Below the pieces are notes generated by a model. The model saw nothing but the letters and a program-made list of their open reading frames with translations. It was not told the DNA's origin and searched no databases. 64,000 bases of DNA from Bdellovibrionales bacterium Ga0074137 (lineage in GTDB: Bacteria; Bdellovibrionota; Bdellovibrionia; Bdellovibrionales; JAMPXM01): NCBI GenBank assembly GCA_001464715.1, contig LNDT01000037.1, forward strand, positions 1-64,000. Direction: 5' to 3'. The translations under genes were made by a program, and so were the position numbers. Below are positions 16,758 to 26,888 of this stretch, piece after piece (the first letter of the stretch is position 1; every line of letters begins with the position of its first letter).

Positions 16758-17243
16758 TTACGCACGCATATTTATAAATTGAAGTGGGATGCCGATTTTT
16801 GCACCCTTCACATGAGCGATGGTCGCCTGAAGCTCGTCGAGACTCTTTGAAGAAACCCGCACAAGCTCGTCGTTGATCGACGCTTGCACTTTCAGTTTTG
16901 AATCCTTGATCGACTTTACGATCTCTTTGGCCTTTTCTTTCTCGATGCCTTGAACGATTGTTCCGGACTGCTTCAGCATGAGACCGCCAATGGGTTCTAC
17001 TTTTTCAAATTTCAGACTCGAAATCTCAACGCCGCGTTTGTGAAGTTTCGTTTGAAGAATATCTCGAACAGCGTTGATTTTAATTTCAGCGTTTGCTTTC
17101 AAGACGATGGTTTTTTTGTCCCAGATGATTTCGCATTTCCCGTCTTTAAGGTCATAGCGATGCGCAACTTCCTTCACCGCCGTATTAACGGCGTTGTCGA
17201 CCTCTTGCAGATTCACCTCAGAAACAATATCAAACGACGGCAT
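16758..17243 (-). CDS. yajQ: YajQ family nucleotide/cyclic-di-GMP-binding protein
   Basis: The 161-residue protein matches YajQ along its length: MPSFDIVSEVNLQEVDNAVN, TAVKEVAHRYDLK, and the end GIPLQFINMR(A). Some YajQ proteins bind cyclic di-GMP and act as co-regulators; others bind tRNA or GTP-like ligands. AGAGGA lies three bases before the ATG. It lies between rimO (22-base gap) and lolA (17-base gap) in one minus-strand run. Confidence 0.94.
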   Translation of the reverse strand: MPSFDIVSEVNLQEVDNAVNTAVKEVAHRYDLKDGKCEIIWDKKTIVLKANAEIKINAVRDILQTKLHKRGVEISSLKFEKVEPIGGLMLKQSGTIVQGIEKEKAKEIVKSIKDSKLKVQASINDELVRVSSKSLDELQATIAHVKGAKIGIPLQFINMRA

Positions 17244-17260
17244 TCTTCCTCTTCAGGTAT

Positions 17261-18013
17261 CTACTTTTGTAGCGACATGATGTCGGCATTCTTCGGAGGC
17301 GAAAAAGTAAACTTACCGCTCTCCGCTTTTTTCTTCTCAAACTTCACTTTGTCGAGCGTGTACTGCGATTCGTTGTCTTGCGAATCCCAGATCATGATTT
17401 CACGAAAAGCCCGCTCGCCAGCGATGTCCGGACCCAGCGCCAAAAGCGCGCGTTTGGCTTCTACCCAATCGACCTTCGGTTGCAGATAATAGCGGATTCC
17501 GCCGTCTTTATCGAGCCCTACTCCGCTAACGGTAAAAGACTTCAGAAAACCATCTTTTCCTAACAGGGCGAGAAACCCGACCGAACCTGCCTTCTTCGAT
17601 TTTACCTGACCGGTCACAACCTGAACGGCCGCCTCTTTGAACTCTTTCGGGGGGTAAGTGACGGCCCAAAACGACTTATCACCGACGATCAGCAGCTGAC
17701 GCTCCTCGGATTCATCAGACTTCAAGTCCATTCGGACACGTCCCTGCGAAACCAGCAGGTCGCCGCTCGCTTTTTTCTCGGTTCCCAGAAGCCCGATGGA
17801 TGTCCGGCGGTTCACAATCGACCGAACTTGCCCCGCCGTCTGAAGCCGTTTTTGAAATTTCGCGAGGATCTCGAGCTGCGCCTTCGACGGAGCATTGATC
17901 GTCGGGCCCTCACTCACTGTGGCCGCGGCCGAAAACGCAGTAATGATCCCAGCTCCTGCAATGGACATTAAAAAGCAGCGCCGTAAACTCAATGAAAAAG
18001 AGATTCTTCCCAT
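17261..18013 (-). CDS. lolA: Outer-membrane lipoprotein carrier LolA-like protein
   Basis: The 250-residue protein has a signal peptide (about residues 1-32) and a LolA-type fold, with SGDLLVSQGRVRMDLKS and a conserved aromatic strand following (SFWAVTYPPKEF). LolA carries lipoproteins across the periplasm from LolCDE to the outer membrane. Sequence similarity is modest, as usual for this family, so a related outer-membrane lipoprotein-sorting protein is possible. No strong ribosome binding site is visible at 18013. Confidence 0.75.
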   Translation of the reverse strand: MGRISFSLSLRRCFLMSIAGAGIITAFSAAATVSEGPTINAPSKAQLEILAKFQKRLQTAGQVRSIVNRRTSIGLLGTEKKASGDLLVSQGRVRMDLKSDESEERQLLIVGDKSFWAVTYPPKEFKEAAVQVVTGQVKSKKAGSVGFLALLGKDGFLKSFTVSGVGLDKDGGIRYYLQPKVDWVEAKRALLALGPDIAGERAFREIMIWDSQDNESQYTLDKVKFEKKKAESGKFTFSPPKNADIMSLQK

Positions 18014-18064
18014 TTCTTGAGGCTACCACGCGCCGCCAAAGGGGCTCAATCCCCTCAGGTCGAA

Positions 18065-18787
18065 CTAATCCGTGCTCGCACTTTTGTCGACCGGACGTCC
18101 ACGAAGGGCGACGGCCCAACTCTCAAAAGCGCGCGGGCGGCCGAGGGCAATCCAGGCCGCTCTTGCCGTCGCGCCCGTCACAATCACATCATCGATAAAT
18201 ATAAAACCAGGGACACGGTCCAAACGTGAGCCCTCTCCACCAGATATTCGAAACGTAATCTCAGATCGTTCCGTTTTGGTTTTCAGTTTCTGCGATGATG
18301 ATGATTTCTTGCGATCTGATTCTCTTCGACGCTCAAAGAGAGATTGGCGCAAGATCAATCTTCCGTCGCTCCTAGCGACGAACGCTTTGGCCAAAGCTCC
18401 GGCATGATCATTTTCACCAAAGCCATTTCGCCCCGGTGGCGTCACAACAATCCAATCTCGACGGCTCGAAAAAAGTCCATCAATCATTCCTCGCCTGTGA
18501 AACTCATGCGCCCAAAGATTTGTGAGGGCCTCGGACGGTGAACCCTTCGAGGCAAGAATCACATCGCGAAGAATGGCAGAAGCCGTATCGGAGTCGTCCT
18601 CCCATCGGTAGAGGCCACGCTGAGTAAATGGCTCCACCGAACCAACAAAAAGCCCGCGCGGTCTCTCGGACCGAGCGCCGATGTCGTTCAGCACATACCA
18701 ACATCGCGCGCAAATCGTTGTTGCGGCCAAACCGCACGCCGGACATCGATTGAGAAAGAAATCCAACAGACCCGATACACCGACCAT
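18065..18787 (-). CDS. comF: ComF family phosphoribosyltransferase-like protein
   Basis: The 240-residue protein has an N-terminal zinc finger (CPAC at 15-18 and CARC at 26-29) and a C-terminal PRPP-binding loop FIFIDDVIVTGATARAAW, the ComF/GntX layout. ComF proteins are needed for natural DNA uptake in some bacteria; others have unknown roles. A Ser/Lys-rich insert (RRESDRKKSSSSQKL) interrupts the middle. I choose ATG 18787, which has GGGGG five bases upstream, over a GTG one codon earlier. Confidence 0.85.
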   Translation of the reverse strand: MVGVSGLLDFFLNRCPACGLAATTICARCWYVLNDIGARSERPRGLFVGSVEPFTQRGLYRWEDDSDTASAILRDVILASKGSPSEALTNLWAHEFHRRGMIDGLFSSRRDWIVVTPPGRNGFGENDHAGALAKAFVARSDGRLILRQSLFERRRESDRKKSSSSQKLKTKTERSEITFRISGGEGSRLDRVPGFIFIDDVIVTGATARAAWIALGRPRAFESWAVALRGRPVDKSASTD

Positions 18788-18829
18788 CACAACCCCCAGA
18801 TCGCCAGATCTGCAAAGGTCACGACAAAT

Positions 18830-19300
18830 TCAAGGGTTGTGGTAGGGGAGGTTTTTTTGGATGGCGATGGCGCGGTAGACTTGTTCTAGGACCACCGCTT
18901 GCGCGACGTGGTGGTTGAAGACGAAAGACGAGAGAGAAACGACGGCATCGGCTCGCTCGCGCATTTCATCCGTGAATCCGAAGGCTCCACCGACACAGAA
19001 AACCAGACGCGTCTTTCCTCGCGCCAGCCACTGCTCCATTTTTTTTGCAAACTGCACGGATGAATAAGCGTCGCCCCGTTCATCGAACACGATAACGAAG
19101 TCTGTCGGTTTTATTTTCGACAGGTAAAGTTCGGATTCAGATTTCTTTTTCGCTTCCGCTTGCGAGCGGTCGTCGCGAGACGTTTTAAGTCTCGTTATTT
19201 TGATTTTATAGTGGTGACCGATCTTGGCTTCGTAGTCTTCTTCAAACTGCTGAAGCCAAGATTCCTTTTCGCCACCGATAAACAAGAATTCGAAAACCAT
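18830..19300 (-). CDS. rlmH: 23S rRNA pseudouridine-1915 N3-methyltransferase RlmH
   Basis: The 156-residue SPOUT methyltransferase shows the AdoMet knot FCVGGAFGFTDEM and the invariant end LPYHNP. DFVIVFDERGDAYSSVQFA is also typical. It methylates pseudouridine 1915 in helix 69 of 23S rRNA on the assembled 70S ribosome. It follows the NadD-RsfS gene by nine bases; rsfS-rlmH adjacency is common in bacteria and supports both calls. Confidence 0.95.
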   Translation of the reverse strand: MVFEFLFIGGEKESWLQQFEEDYEAKIGHHYKIKITRLKTSRDDRSQAEAKKKSESELYLSKIKPTDFVIVFDERGDAYSSVQFAKKMEQWLARGKTRLVFCVGGAFGFTDEMRERADAVVSLSSFVFNHHVAQAVVLEQVYRAIAIQKNLPYHNP

Positions 19301-19309
19301 CGGATTTCG

Positions 19310-21435
<2,126 letters not shown>

Positions 21436-21462
21436 CTATCTATTCCCGGGACTTTTTCCCGC

Positions 21463-21494
21463 TCAAAACAAAAGGGCCGGTCAATGACCAGCCC
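21463..21494 (-). terminator. Rho-independent terminator after rpmA
   Basis: On the minus strand a nine-base-pair stem (arms 21494-21486 and 21482-21474, one G-T pair, loop of three) is followed by TTTTGTTTTG. It lies 35 bases past the rpmA stop and would end the rng-rplU-rpmA transcript. Confidence 0.8.
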
Positions 21495-21528
21495 CCCCAT
21501 CCTAGTGCGAACACAGACAAAGCGGCGT

Positions 21529-21804
21529 TTAGGCCGACTTTGCTGGAGTCGCCGAAGCGTAAACACTGACCTTCATGCGGTCTTTGTTAATGCGTTCAAA
21601 TTTTACTTCGCCTGGAATAACCGCGTAGATCGTGAAATCACGACCCATGCGAACGTTGTTACCGACGTGGAACTTGGTTCCGCGCTGGCGAACGATGATT
21701 GTTCCCGACTTTACTTGCTCGCCGCCAAAACGCTTTACGCCAAGACGTTTACCCGCGCTATCACGACCGTTGCGTGTACTACCTGCTGCCTTTTTACTTG
21801 CCAT
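21529..21804 (-). CDS. rpmA: 50S ribosomal protein bL27
   Basis: The 91-residue protein matches L27: [40 protein letters not shown], and [21 protein letters not shown]27 reaches the peptidyl-transferase centre. There is no Firmicutes-type cleavable N-terminal extension. It follows rplU by 13 bases in the usual rplU-rpmA order. Confidence 0.97.
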   Translation of the reverse strand: MASKKAAGSTRNGRDSAGKRLGVKRFGGEQVKSGTIIVRQRGTKFHVGNNVRMGRDFTIYAVIPGEVKFERINKDRMKVSVYASATPAKSA

Positions 21805-21817
21805 GACTTAACCCCTA

Positions 21818-22417
21818 CTACTTCTTCGCGGTTTTCTTCGCGGTTTTCTTTTTAGTCTTCTTAGCGGCTGCAGACTTCTTAGTCTTAGGAGCTGCTTTTT
21901 TCGCCATCGCCTTTTTAGCACCGGCGACTTTCTTCTTCGATTTCGCTGCCGCTGCAATAGCTGCTTTCTTCGCTTTTGCTTCGACCAAAGCTTTTCCGCC
22001 TGCGGCCTTCAAGGCTGCAACGTGCGCTTCGATGCGAGCTTGTTTCTTCGCTGGATCAATAACCTGAGGCTTCGTCTCAGCTTTTGCCGAGAGACCGTCT
22101 GGTGCTGAAATCGAAGTGATGAAAAGCTCTGTGAACGTCTGACGATGACCGTGGGTACGGCGATAGCCCTGACGACGCTTTTTCTTGAAGACAGTGATTT
22201 TTGCTTCTTTGCCCTGCTTCACAACAGTGACTGTGACCTTGGCGTCTTTCACCAAAGGCGATCCAACGACAGCTTTGTCGCCACCAAGCATGAGAACCTC
22301 TGTGAGGTCGAAAGAATCACCTGGGTTTTTATCAAGCTTTTGAACACGAACGGTGTCGCCGGCTTGAACGCGGTACTGCTTACCGCCGGTGCGAATGATG
22401 GCGAACATGTTGGACAT
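21818..22417 (-). CDS. rplU: 50S ribosomal protein bL21 with long Lys/Ala-rich C-terminal tail
   Basis: Residues 1 to about 105 are a normal L21 (FAIIRTGGKQYRVQAGD, KKRRQGYRRTHGHRQTF). The protein then continues for nearly 95 more residues rich in Lys and Ala (for example KKAMAKKAAPKTKKSAAAKK), resembling the tails of histone H1-like or AlgP-type DNA-binding proteins. Family length is about 103, so the product of 199 residues is nearly double. The start at 22417 has AGGAG nine bases upstream; the frame extends upstream to 22609 without support. Confidence 0.95.
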   Translation of the reverse strand: MSNMFAIIRTGGKQYRVQAGDTVRVQKLDKNPGDSFDLTEVLMLGGDKAVVGSPLVKDAKVTVTVVKQGKEAKITVFKKKRRQGYRRTHGHRQTFTELFITSISAPDGLSAKAETKPQVIDPAKKQARIEAHVAALKAAGGKALVEAKAKKAAIAAAAKSKKKVAGAKKAMAKKAAPKTKKSAAAKKTKKKTAKKTAKK

Positions 22418-22619
22418 ATGAGAAGTCTCCTGGTGTGCCCTTGACTCCAAGGGCCGGAAAATGTGCGAAGCTTCGGTTTCTGCCACAGGGGCACGCCCAG
22501 TGTCAATGAAATCAGCAGCTTGAACGGTCCTGCGTGAGTTGCACAAAAGACGCGTACAAACGGCGATCTGGCGGCGTTCTGGCGGCCACATCGCGCTGCC
22601 TACGCCCAAGAAAACACTG
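22418..22619 (-). promoter_or_regulatory. rplU leader region with hairpin
   Basis: The 202 bases between rng and rplU hold a perfect seven-base-pair hairpin (GCCCTTG at 22437-22443, CAAGGGC at 22448-22454, four-base loop) whose edge is only about ten bases from the AGGAG of rplU. On the minus strand a perfect TTGACA lies at 22506-22501 but no good -10 follows. The hairpin could be an L21-type autoregulatory leader; this is a guess from position. Confidence 0.4.
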
Positions 22620-24197
22620 TTATTTTAAGCCTTTAGAAGTCTGCGGCCCGGCTTTGAAAATTTCGTACTGTTCGCGGTGAAACCCAGGCTCAAGCTTAAA
22701 GACGACACTTTGTCCGACCCGACGCTCGACATCTTCCAAAGCTTCGGTCTCTTCCGCATAGATGTAATCGCCAATTTCTGCGTGGCAGTGCACGACCAGA
22801 ACCGATTCGGAATTCAGAGCAACACCCTCGCGCTCAAGGTCTCGAAAGATCTCGCGGGCGACCGTTGATTTTGTTTTCACGTAGGCTTTGCCGTCGCAGT
22901 GGCTGCACGGCTCGCAGAGTGTTTTTACAAGACTCGGTCGGATCCGCTTTCTCGTCATTTCGACAAGGCCCAAGTTCGACATCGCGACGACCGTTGTTTT
23001 GGCGCGATCGCGCACCAATTCTTCCCTTAAAGACTCCAAAATTTTCTCGCGGTGGGCTTCTTTCTCCATGTCGATAAAATCGATAATGATAATGCCGCCG
23101 CAGTTTCGAATTCGCAGCTGATGCGCAATTTCTCGGACCGCTTCAAGATTCGTTTTTAAAATCGTGTCTTCAAGATCTCTTTTTCCGACGTACCGGCCCG
23201 TGTTCACGTCGATAACTACAAGAGCTTCCGCCTCATCAATGACAATGTAGCCACCCGATTTGAGCCAAATTTTTCGTTCCAGCGAACGCGAAATTTCTAG
23301 ATCGATCTCGTATTGGTCAAACAGCGGACGCTCTTCACGGTAAAGAGAAACTTTGTTTTTATAGCGCGGCATGAATTGACCTAAAAACGCCAAGATTTTT
23401 TTGTGCGTCTCTTCGTCGTCGATCACGACGCGGTCGACCTCTTCACTCAAACTGTCTCGAAGTGCGCGCAGCTCGACATCGGGTTCGGCGTGAACAAGTC
23501 CCGGCTTCGTTCGCTTTTCATAGGCCTTTTGCACATCCAGCCACAGGCGATTGAGGTAATCGAGATCGTTTCGAAGACTCGCATCAGTAGCCCCTTCGCC
23601 CGCCGTTCTGACAATCACGCCACCTTTTGGATCGATGGCGTTCACGATGTCACGCAATCGGTCGCGCTCGGCGCCCTCTTCGATTCGTCTAGAAACTCCG
23701 CGATGGTTCAGGGTCGGAAGGTAAACAACGTGGCGACCGGGCAAAGAAATGTGCGTGGTGATGCGGGCGCCTTTTGTGCCCAGCGGGTCTTTGGCGACTT
23801 GAACCAAAATCCATTGGCCTTCGGTGAGAAGCTCTTGAATCTTCGGACGATCGGCGGCGTCGATGGCATTCGATGACATGGCATTGGAGGCCATGCCGGA
23901 TTCAGCACCGACGGACGCTTCATCGCCCTCCGTCTCGCCATCGAGAAGATCGGACCCGTCACCTTCGAGATTTGGCCTCACATCACCGACGTAAAGAAAC
24001 GCAGCTCGATCAAGACCGATGTCGACAAACGCGGCCTGCATGCCCGGCAAAACTCGAAGAACCTTCCCGCGATGGACCGACCCGACCAAAGTCGGTGAAG
24101 TTTTTTGCTCAATTTTGAGGTCGTTCAGCACGCCATTCTCAATGTACGCGACTCTGGTCTCACTGGGCCGGACGTTGATCAAGATTTCAGAGGCCAT
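22620..24197 (-). CDS. rng: Ribonuclease G/E family endoribonuclease
   Basis: The 525-residue protein matches RNase G: MASEILINVRPSETRVAYIE, an S1 domain with GMQAAFVDIGLDRAAFLYV, the DNase I-like site LVVIDVNTGRYVGKRDLEDT and IIIIDFIDM, and the zinc-link CEPCSHCDG. Length fits RNase G, not the long scaffold form of RNase E. An acidic/Ser-rich insert (about residues 78-115) lies inside the S1 domain. It processes rRNA and decays mRNA. The rng-rplU-rpmA order is conserved in many proteobacteria. Confidence 0.94.
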   Translation of the reverse strand: MASEILINVRPSETRVAYIENGVLNDLKIEQKTSPTLVGSVHRGKVLRVLPGMQAAFVDIGLDRAAFLYVGDVRPNLEGDGSDLLDGETEGDEASVGAESGMASNAMSSNAIDAADRPKIQELLTEGQWILVQVAKDPLGTKGARITTHISLPGRHVVYLPTLNHRGVSRRIEEGAERDRLRDIVNAIDPKGGVIVRTAGEGATDASLRNDLDYLNRLWLDVQKAYEKRTKPGLVHAEPDVELRALRDSLSEEVDRVVIDDEETHKKILAFLGQFMPRYKNKVSLYREERPLFDQYEIDLEISRSLERKIWLKSGGYIVIDEAEALVVIDVNTGRYVGKRDLEDTILKTNLEAVREIAHQLRIRNCGGIIIIDFIDMEKEAHREKILESLREELVRDRAKTTVVAMSNLGLVEMTRKRIRPSLVKTLCEPCSHCDGKAYVKTKSTVAREIFRDLEREGVALNSESVLVVHCHAEIGDYIYAEETEALEDVERRVGQSVVFKLEPGFHREQYEIFKAGPQTSKGLK

Positions 24198-24284
24198 CGT
24201 TCAATTCCGATCCGAAAGTTTCCGAAAGAAAGAATGAGATTCCAGGAAGTTACCGACTCTTAGACTAAAACAGGTGCACGGATC
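24198..24284. promoter_or_regulatory. Divergent rng/pilT promoter region
   Basis: This 87-base spacer must contain both promoters. I see AT-rich blocks on the pilT side (GACTCTTAGACTAAAAC, about 24255-24271) but no clear pair of hexamers. Confidence 0.3.
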
Positions 24285-25481
24285 ATGGCAAAGATCGATG
24301 AGCTTTTCAAACTGATGGTGGATCAAGGTGCGTCAGATTTGCATCTTGTGGCGGGAGCAGCCCCCTACCTGCGGCTCAGCGGCGAGATGGAAAAACTGGA
24401 TATGCCCGTTCTTACATCCGAAGTCGCGCAAGACATGATTTTCGAGATTCTGACCGACAAGCAGAAGAAAGAATTCATCACCAACTGGGAACTCGATTTC
24501 GCCTACACGAAAGAGCCGCTGGGACGTTTCCGAGTGAATGTGTTCATGCAGCGAAAAGGTATCGGTGTTGTTTGCCGTATTATCCCGACAAAAATTAAAA
24601 CCGCCGAAGAGCTTGGCCTTCCCTCCTCGCTTCTTGACCTGATCAATTGCCACAAGGGTCTCATCTGCGTGACGGGACCCACCGGATCGGGAAAGTCGAC
24701 GACTCTCGCCGCTCTCATTCACCACATCAACGTCACTCAACAGGCGCACATTCTGACGATCGAAGATCCGATCGAGTTCGTTCACCCGAGCTTAAAATCT
24801 TTGGTGAATCAGCGCGAAGTGCACAATCACTCAAAATCTTTTGCGAACGCGCTGAAAGCGGCTCTTCGCGAAGATCCCGATGTTATTCTCGTTGGTGAGA
24901 TGCGCGATCTCGAGACAATCAGTCTTGCGATCTCGGCCGCCGAAACCGGTCACTTGGTTTTTGGAACTCTCCACACGAACAACGCACATAAAACAGTCGA
25001 TCGTATTATCGATGTCTTTCCCGGCGACCGTCAGGCGCAGATTCGTGTTCAGCTGTCGGAATCACTTCGCGGAGTCATTTCTCAGTCGCTGCTTCCAAAA
25101 GCCGGCGGCAAAGGTCGAGTGGCGATTCAAGAAGTTCTTTACTGCAACAAGGCGATCGCGAATTTGATTCGCGAAGGAAAGACATTCCAAATTCCATCCG
25201 CAATGCAGACTGGAAAAAATCAGGGCATGGTCACATTTGAATCGGCGGTCGAACATTTGATCGCGCGCGGCCAAATCACGCGCGAAGTTGGAAACGAGTT
25301 TTTAGGAAAAGCGCCGGACGTCGCCGAAAAAGCGGCGGCCACTGCCGCGGCAGGAAGTTCTCCAGTCATGGGGGGATCGGCGGGTGTTCCGACGTCGCCA
25401 CCCACGGGAATCATCATGCAGCCGCAAACGCCCACGTCTGCTTTGGGAAATTTGGCCAATCGCTTTAAGAAGACAAGTTAG
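24285..25481 (+). CDS. pilT: Type IV pilus retraction ATPase PilT
   Basis: The 398-residue protein matches PilT: GASDLHLVAGAAPYLRLSGE at the N-terminus, Walker A GPTGSGKST (131-139), the Asp box LTIEDPIEFVH, the Walker B ALREDPDVILVGEMRD, and the His box ETGHLVFGTLHTNNAHKTVD. It hydrolyses ATP to retract pili for twitching. The last 50 or so residues form an Ala/Pro/Ser-rich tail beyond the usual end. It stands alone, without pilU or other pilus genes nearby, and its stop overlaps the convergent neighbour by four bases. Confidence 0.95.
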   Translation: MAKIDELFKLMVDQGASDLHLVAGAAPYLRLSGEMEKLDMPVLTSEVAQDMIFEILTDKQKKEFITNWELDFAYTKEPLGRFRVNVFMQRKGIGVVCRIIPTKIKTAEELGLPSSLLDLINCHKGLICVTGPTGSGKSTTLAALIHHINVTQQAHILTIEDPIEFVHPSLKSLVNQREVHNHSKSFANALKAALREDPDVILVGEMRDLETISLAISAAETGHLVFGTLHTNNAHKTVDRIIDVFPGDRQAQIRVQLSESLRGVISQSLLPKAGGKGRVAIQEVLYCNKAIANLIREGKTFQIPSAMQTGKNQGMVTFESAVEHLIARGQITREVGNEFLGKAPDVAEKAAATAAAGSSPVMGGSAGVPTSPPTGIIMQPQTPTSALGNLANRFKKTS

Positions 25482-25957
25482 AACGTCAGCACGCGCAGTG
25501 ACGTGGAGACTTCCGGACTTCCACTGGGCTCACCAGATTGCGCCATGACATTCATGTTCGGCGATGGGCCGAGAAGTGAGTTTCGTAGGTCCGTCTCTGC
25601 GCTGGCCGAGGGCAATGGCGCTGTCGACGTTTCACCATAAAATTCATCTGGGTTTGTCGCTGCCGAATAGGTGACAGCCACCGTGCCGACAATAACTCCA
25701 ACAGCAAATCCAATAGCGATATTCGCTAACTTATCTTGGGGACGACCGTAAAAACTTAAGGTGCTAAGCCCCAGTACTGCGCCGCCCAGGCCCGAATAAA
25801 TTATCGTCGCCAGCTGACGACGAGGTCCACCCGCCGGTGGCCGCTCGACATTTGTACCCTGAGCGAAAGAGGTTGCGGGGACGAGAGTGGTCGAAAAAAT
25901 CATCGCGATTAAAAGGATCGTTTGGGCGGCCATTTTATACAGAGCATTTTTAATCAC
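25478..25957 (-). CDS. Exported small membrane-associated protein of unknown function
   Basis: I do not recognise this protein. From GTG 25957 it has 159 residues: a good signal peptide (KNALYKMAAQTILLIAMIF, ending near TSFA-QG), a proline-rich bit, then two hydrophobic segments (IIYSGLGGAVLGLSTLSFYG and IAIGFAVGVIVGTVAVTY) and a polar tail. The start has AGGA five bases upstream; ATG 25933 is the alternative. The earlier frame up to 26020 looks untranslated. Its stop is inside the end of pilT on the opposite strand, a convergent overlap. Confidence 0.55.
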   Translation of the reverse strand: MIKNALYKMAAQTILLIAMIFSTTLVPATSFAQGTNVERPPAGGPRRQLATIIYSGLGGAVLGLSTLSFYGRPQDKLANIAIGFAVGVIVGTVAVTYSAATNPDEFYGETSTAPLPSASAETDLRNSLLGPSPNMNVMAQSGEPSGSPEVSTSLRVLTF

Positions 25958-26110
25958 GGCATTCCTAATCACAGTTATTTCAGGCCAACGCTTTTGGTTA
26001 CAAGATGGCCCGTGCTTCATTGTTCTTCAAGGCCTCTAGGTTTGTCGAGCCTTCGCTTGACCATAGCGTGCGGCAACCGTGCTCCAGACTGTGCCCCAAA
26101 GTAAGACAAG

Positions 26111-26881
26111 ATGGTGACGCATTTGCATGAGTGTGAGACGACTGGGGCAATGCGCCATACAGACTCGACCCCACCGAAAGTCCCTGCGACACCCAAAGAG
26201 CTAGCTTCATTTATCGATCACACGTTGCTTAAAGCCGATGCGACCGAAACGATGATCGAAGCACTTTGCAACGAAGCCCTGGTGCATCATTTTTACGCTG
26301 TTTGCGTCAATGGGGCCCATGTCAAAAAAGCTCGTGAATTTTTAGGCTCAAATCAAGGCGTGAAAGTCGCAGCCGTCGTGGGTTTTCCACTGGGCGCGAT
26401 GACGACACGAGCGAAAGTTTTTGAAGCCGAACAGGCCGTTATGGACGGGGCTTCAGAAATCGACATGGTGCTTCGAATCGACCTCGTAAAGACAAAATCC
26501 TGGGGAGCTCTGCGGAGCGACGTCGCCGCAGTGGTTGAAGCGGTCCGTGGCCGTGCGATTGTGAAAGTGATTCTCGAAACCGGCCTGCTTTCGCTGGATG
26601 AAATCGCGGCGGCGGCTCGCACTTGCGACGAAGGCGGAGCCCACTTTGTAAAGACATGCACTGGGTTTTCCACATCGGGTTTTCCAGCGGGAGCTGCGAC
26701 GCCGCAGCATATTGCTTTGATGCGAGACAGCGTTCGCGCGCACGTTCGGATTAAAGCCAGCGGCGGCGTCCGCGATTTTAAAACTGCGCAAGCTTTGATC
26801 GCGGCGGGGGCCTCGCGGCTGGGCACAAGCTCCGGCGTTGCTCTTGTGACCGAAAAACAGATCACGACCGAGGGTTACTAG
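26111..26881 (+). CDS. deoC: Deoxyribose-phosphate aldolase DeoC
   Basis: The 256-residue TIM-barrel aldolase has FIDHTLLKADAT, the Schiff-base lysine in HFVKTCTGFST (Lys181) and the proton-relay lysine in RIKASGGVRD (Lys215). It splits deoxyribose-5-phosphate to acetaldehyde and glyceraldehyde-3-phosphate. It is the first of a three-gene nucleoside-use operon with two phosphorylases. The start is uncertain: the ATG at 26111 lacks a clear ribosome binding site, and ATG 26150 would give a more typical 243 residues. Confidence 0.92.
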   Translation: MVTHLHECETTGAMRHTDSTPPKVPATPKELASFIDHTLLKADATETMIEALCNEALVHHFYAVCVNGAHVKKAREFLGSNQGVKVAAVVGFPLGAMTTRAKVFEAEQAVMDGASEIDMVLRIDLVKTKSWGALRSDVAAVVEAVRGRAIVKVILETGLLSLDEIAAAARTCDEGGAHFVKTCTGFSTSGFPAGAATPQHIALMRDSVRAHVRIKASGGVRDFKTAQALIAAGASRLGTSSGVALVTEKQITTEGY

Positions 26882-26888
26882 GAAAAAT

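Noticed and set aside
22418-22609. 64-residue upstream extension of L21
   Set aside because: AGGAG precedes ATG 22417 and the L21 family starts at MFAII or just before.
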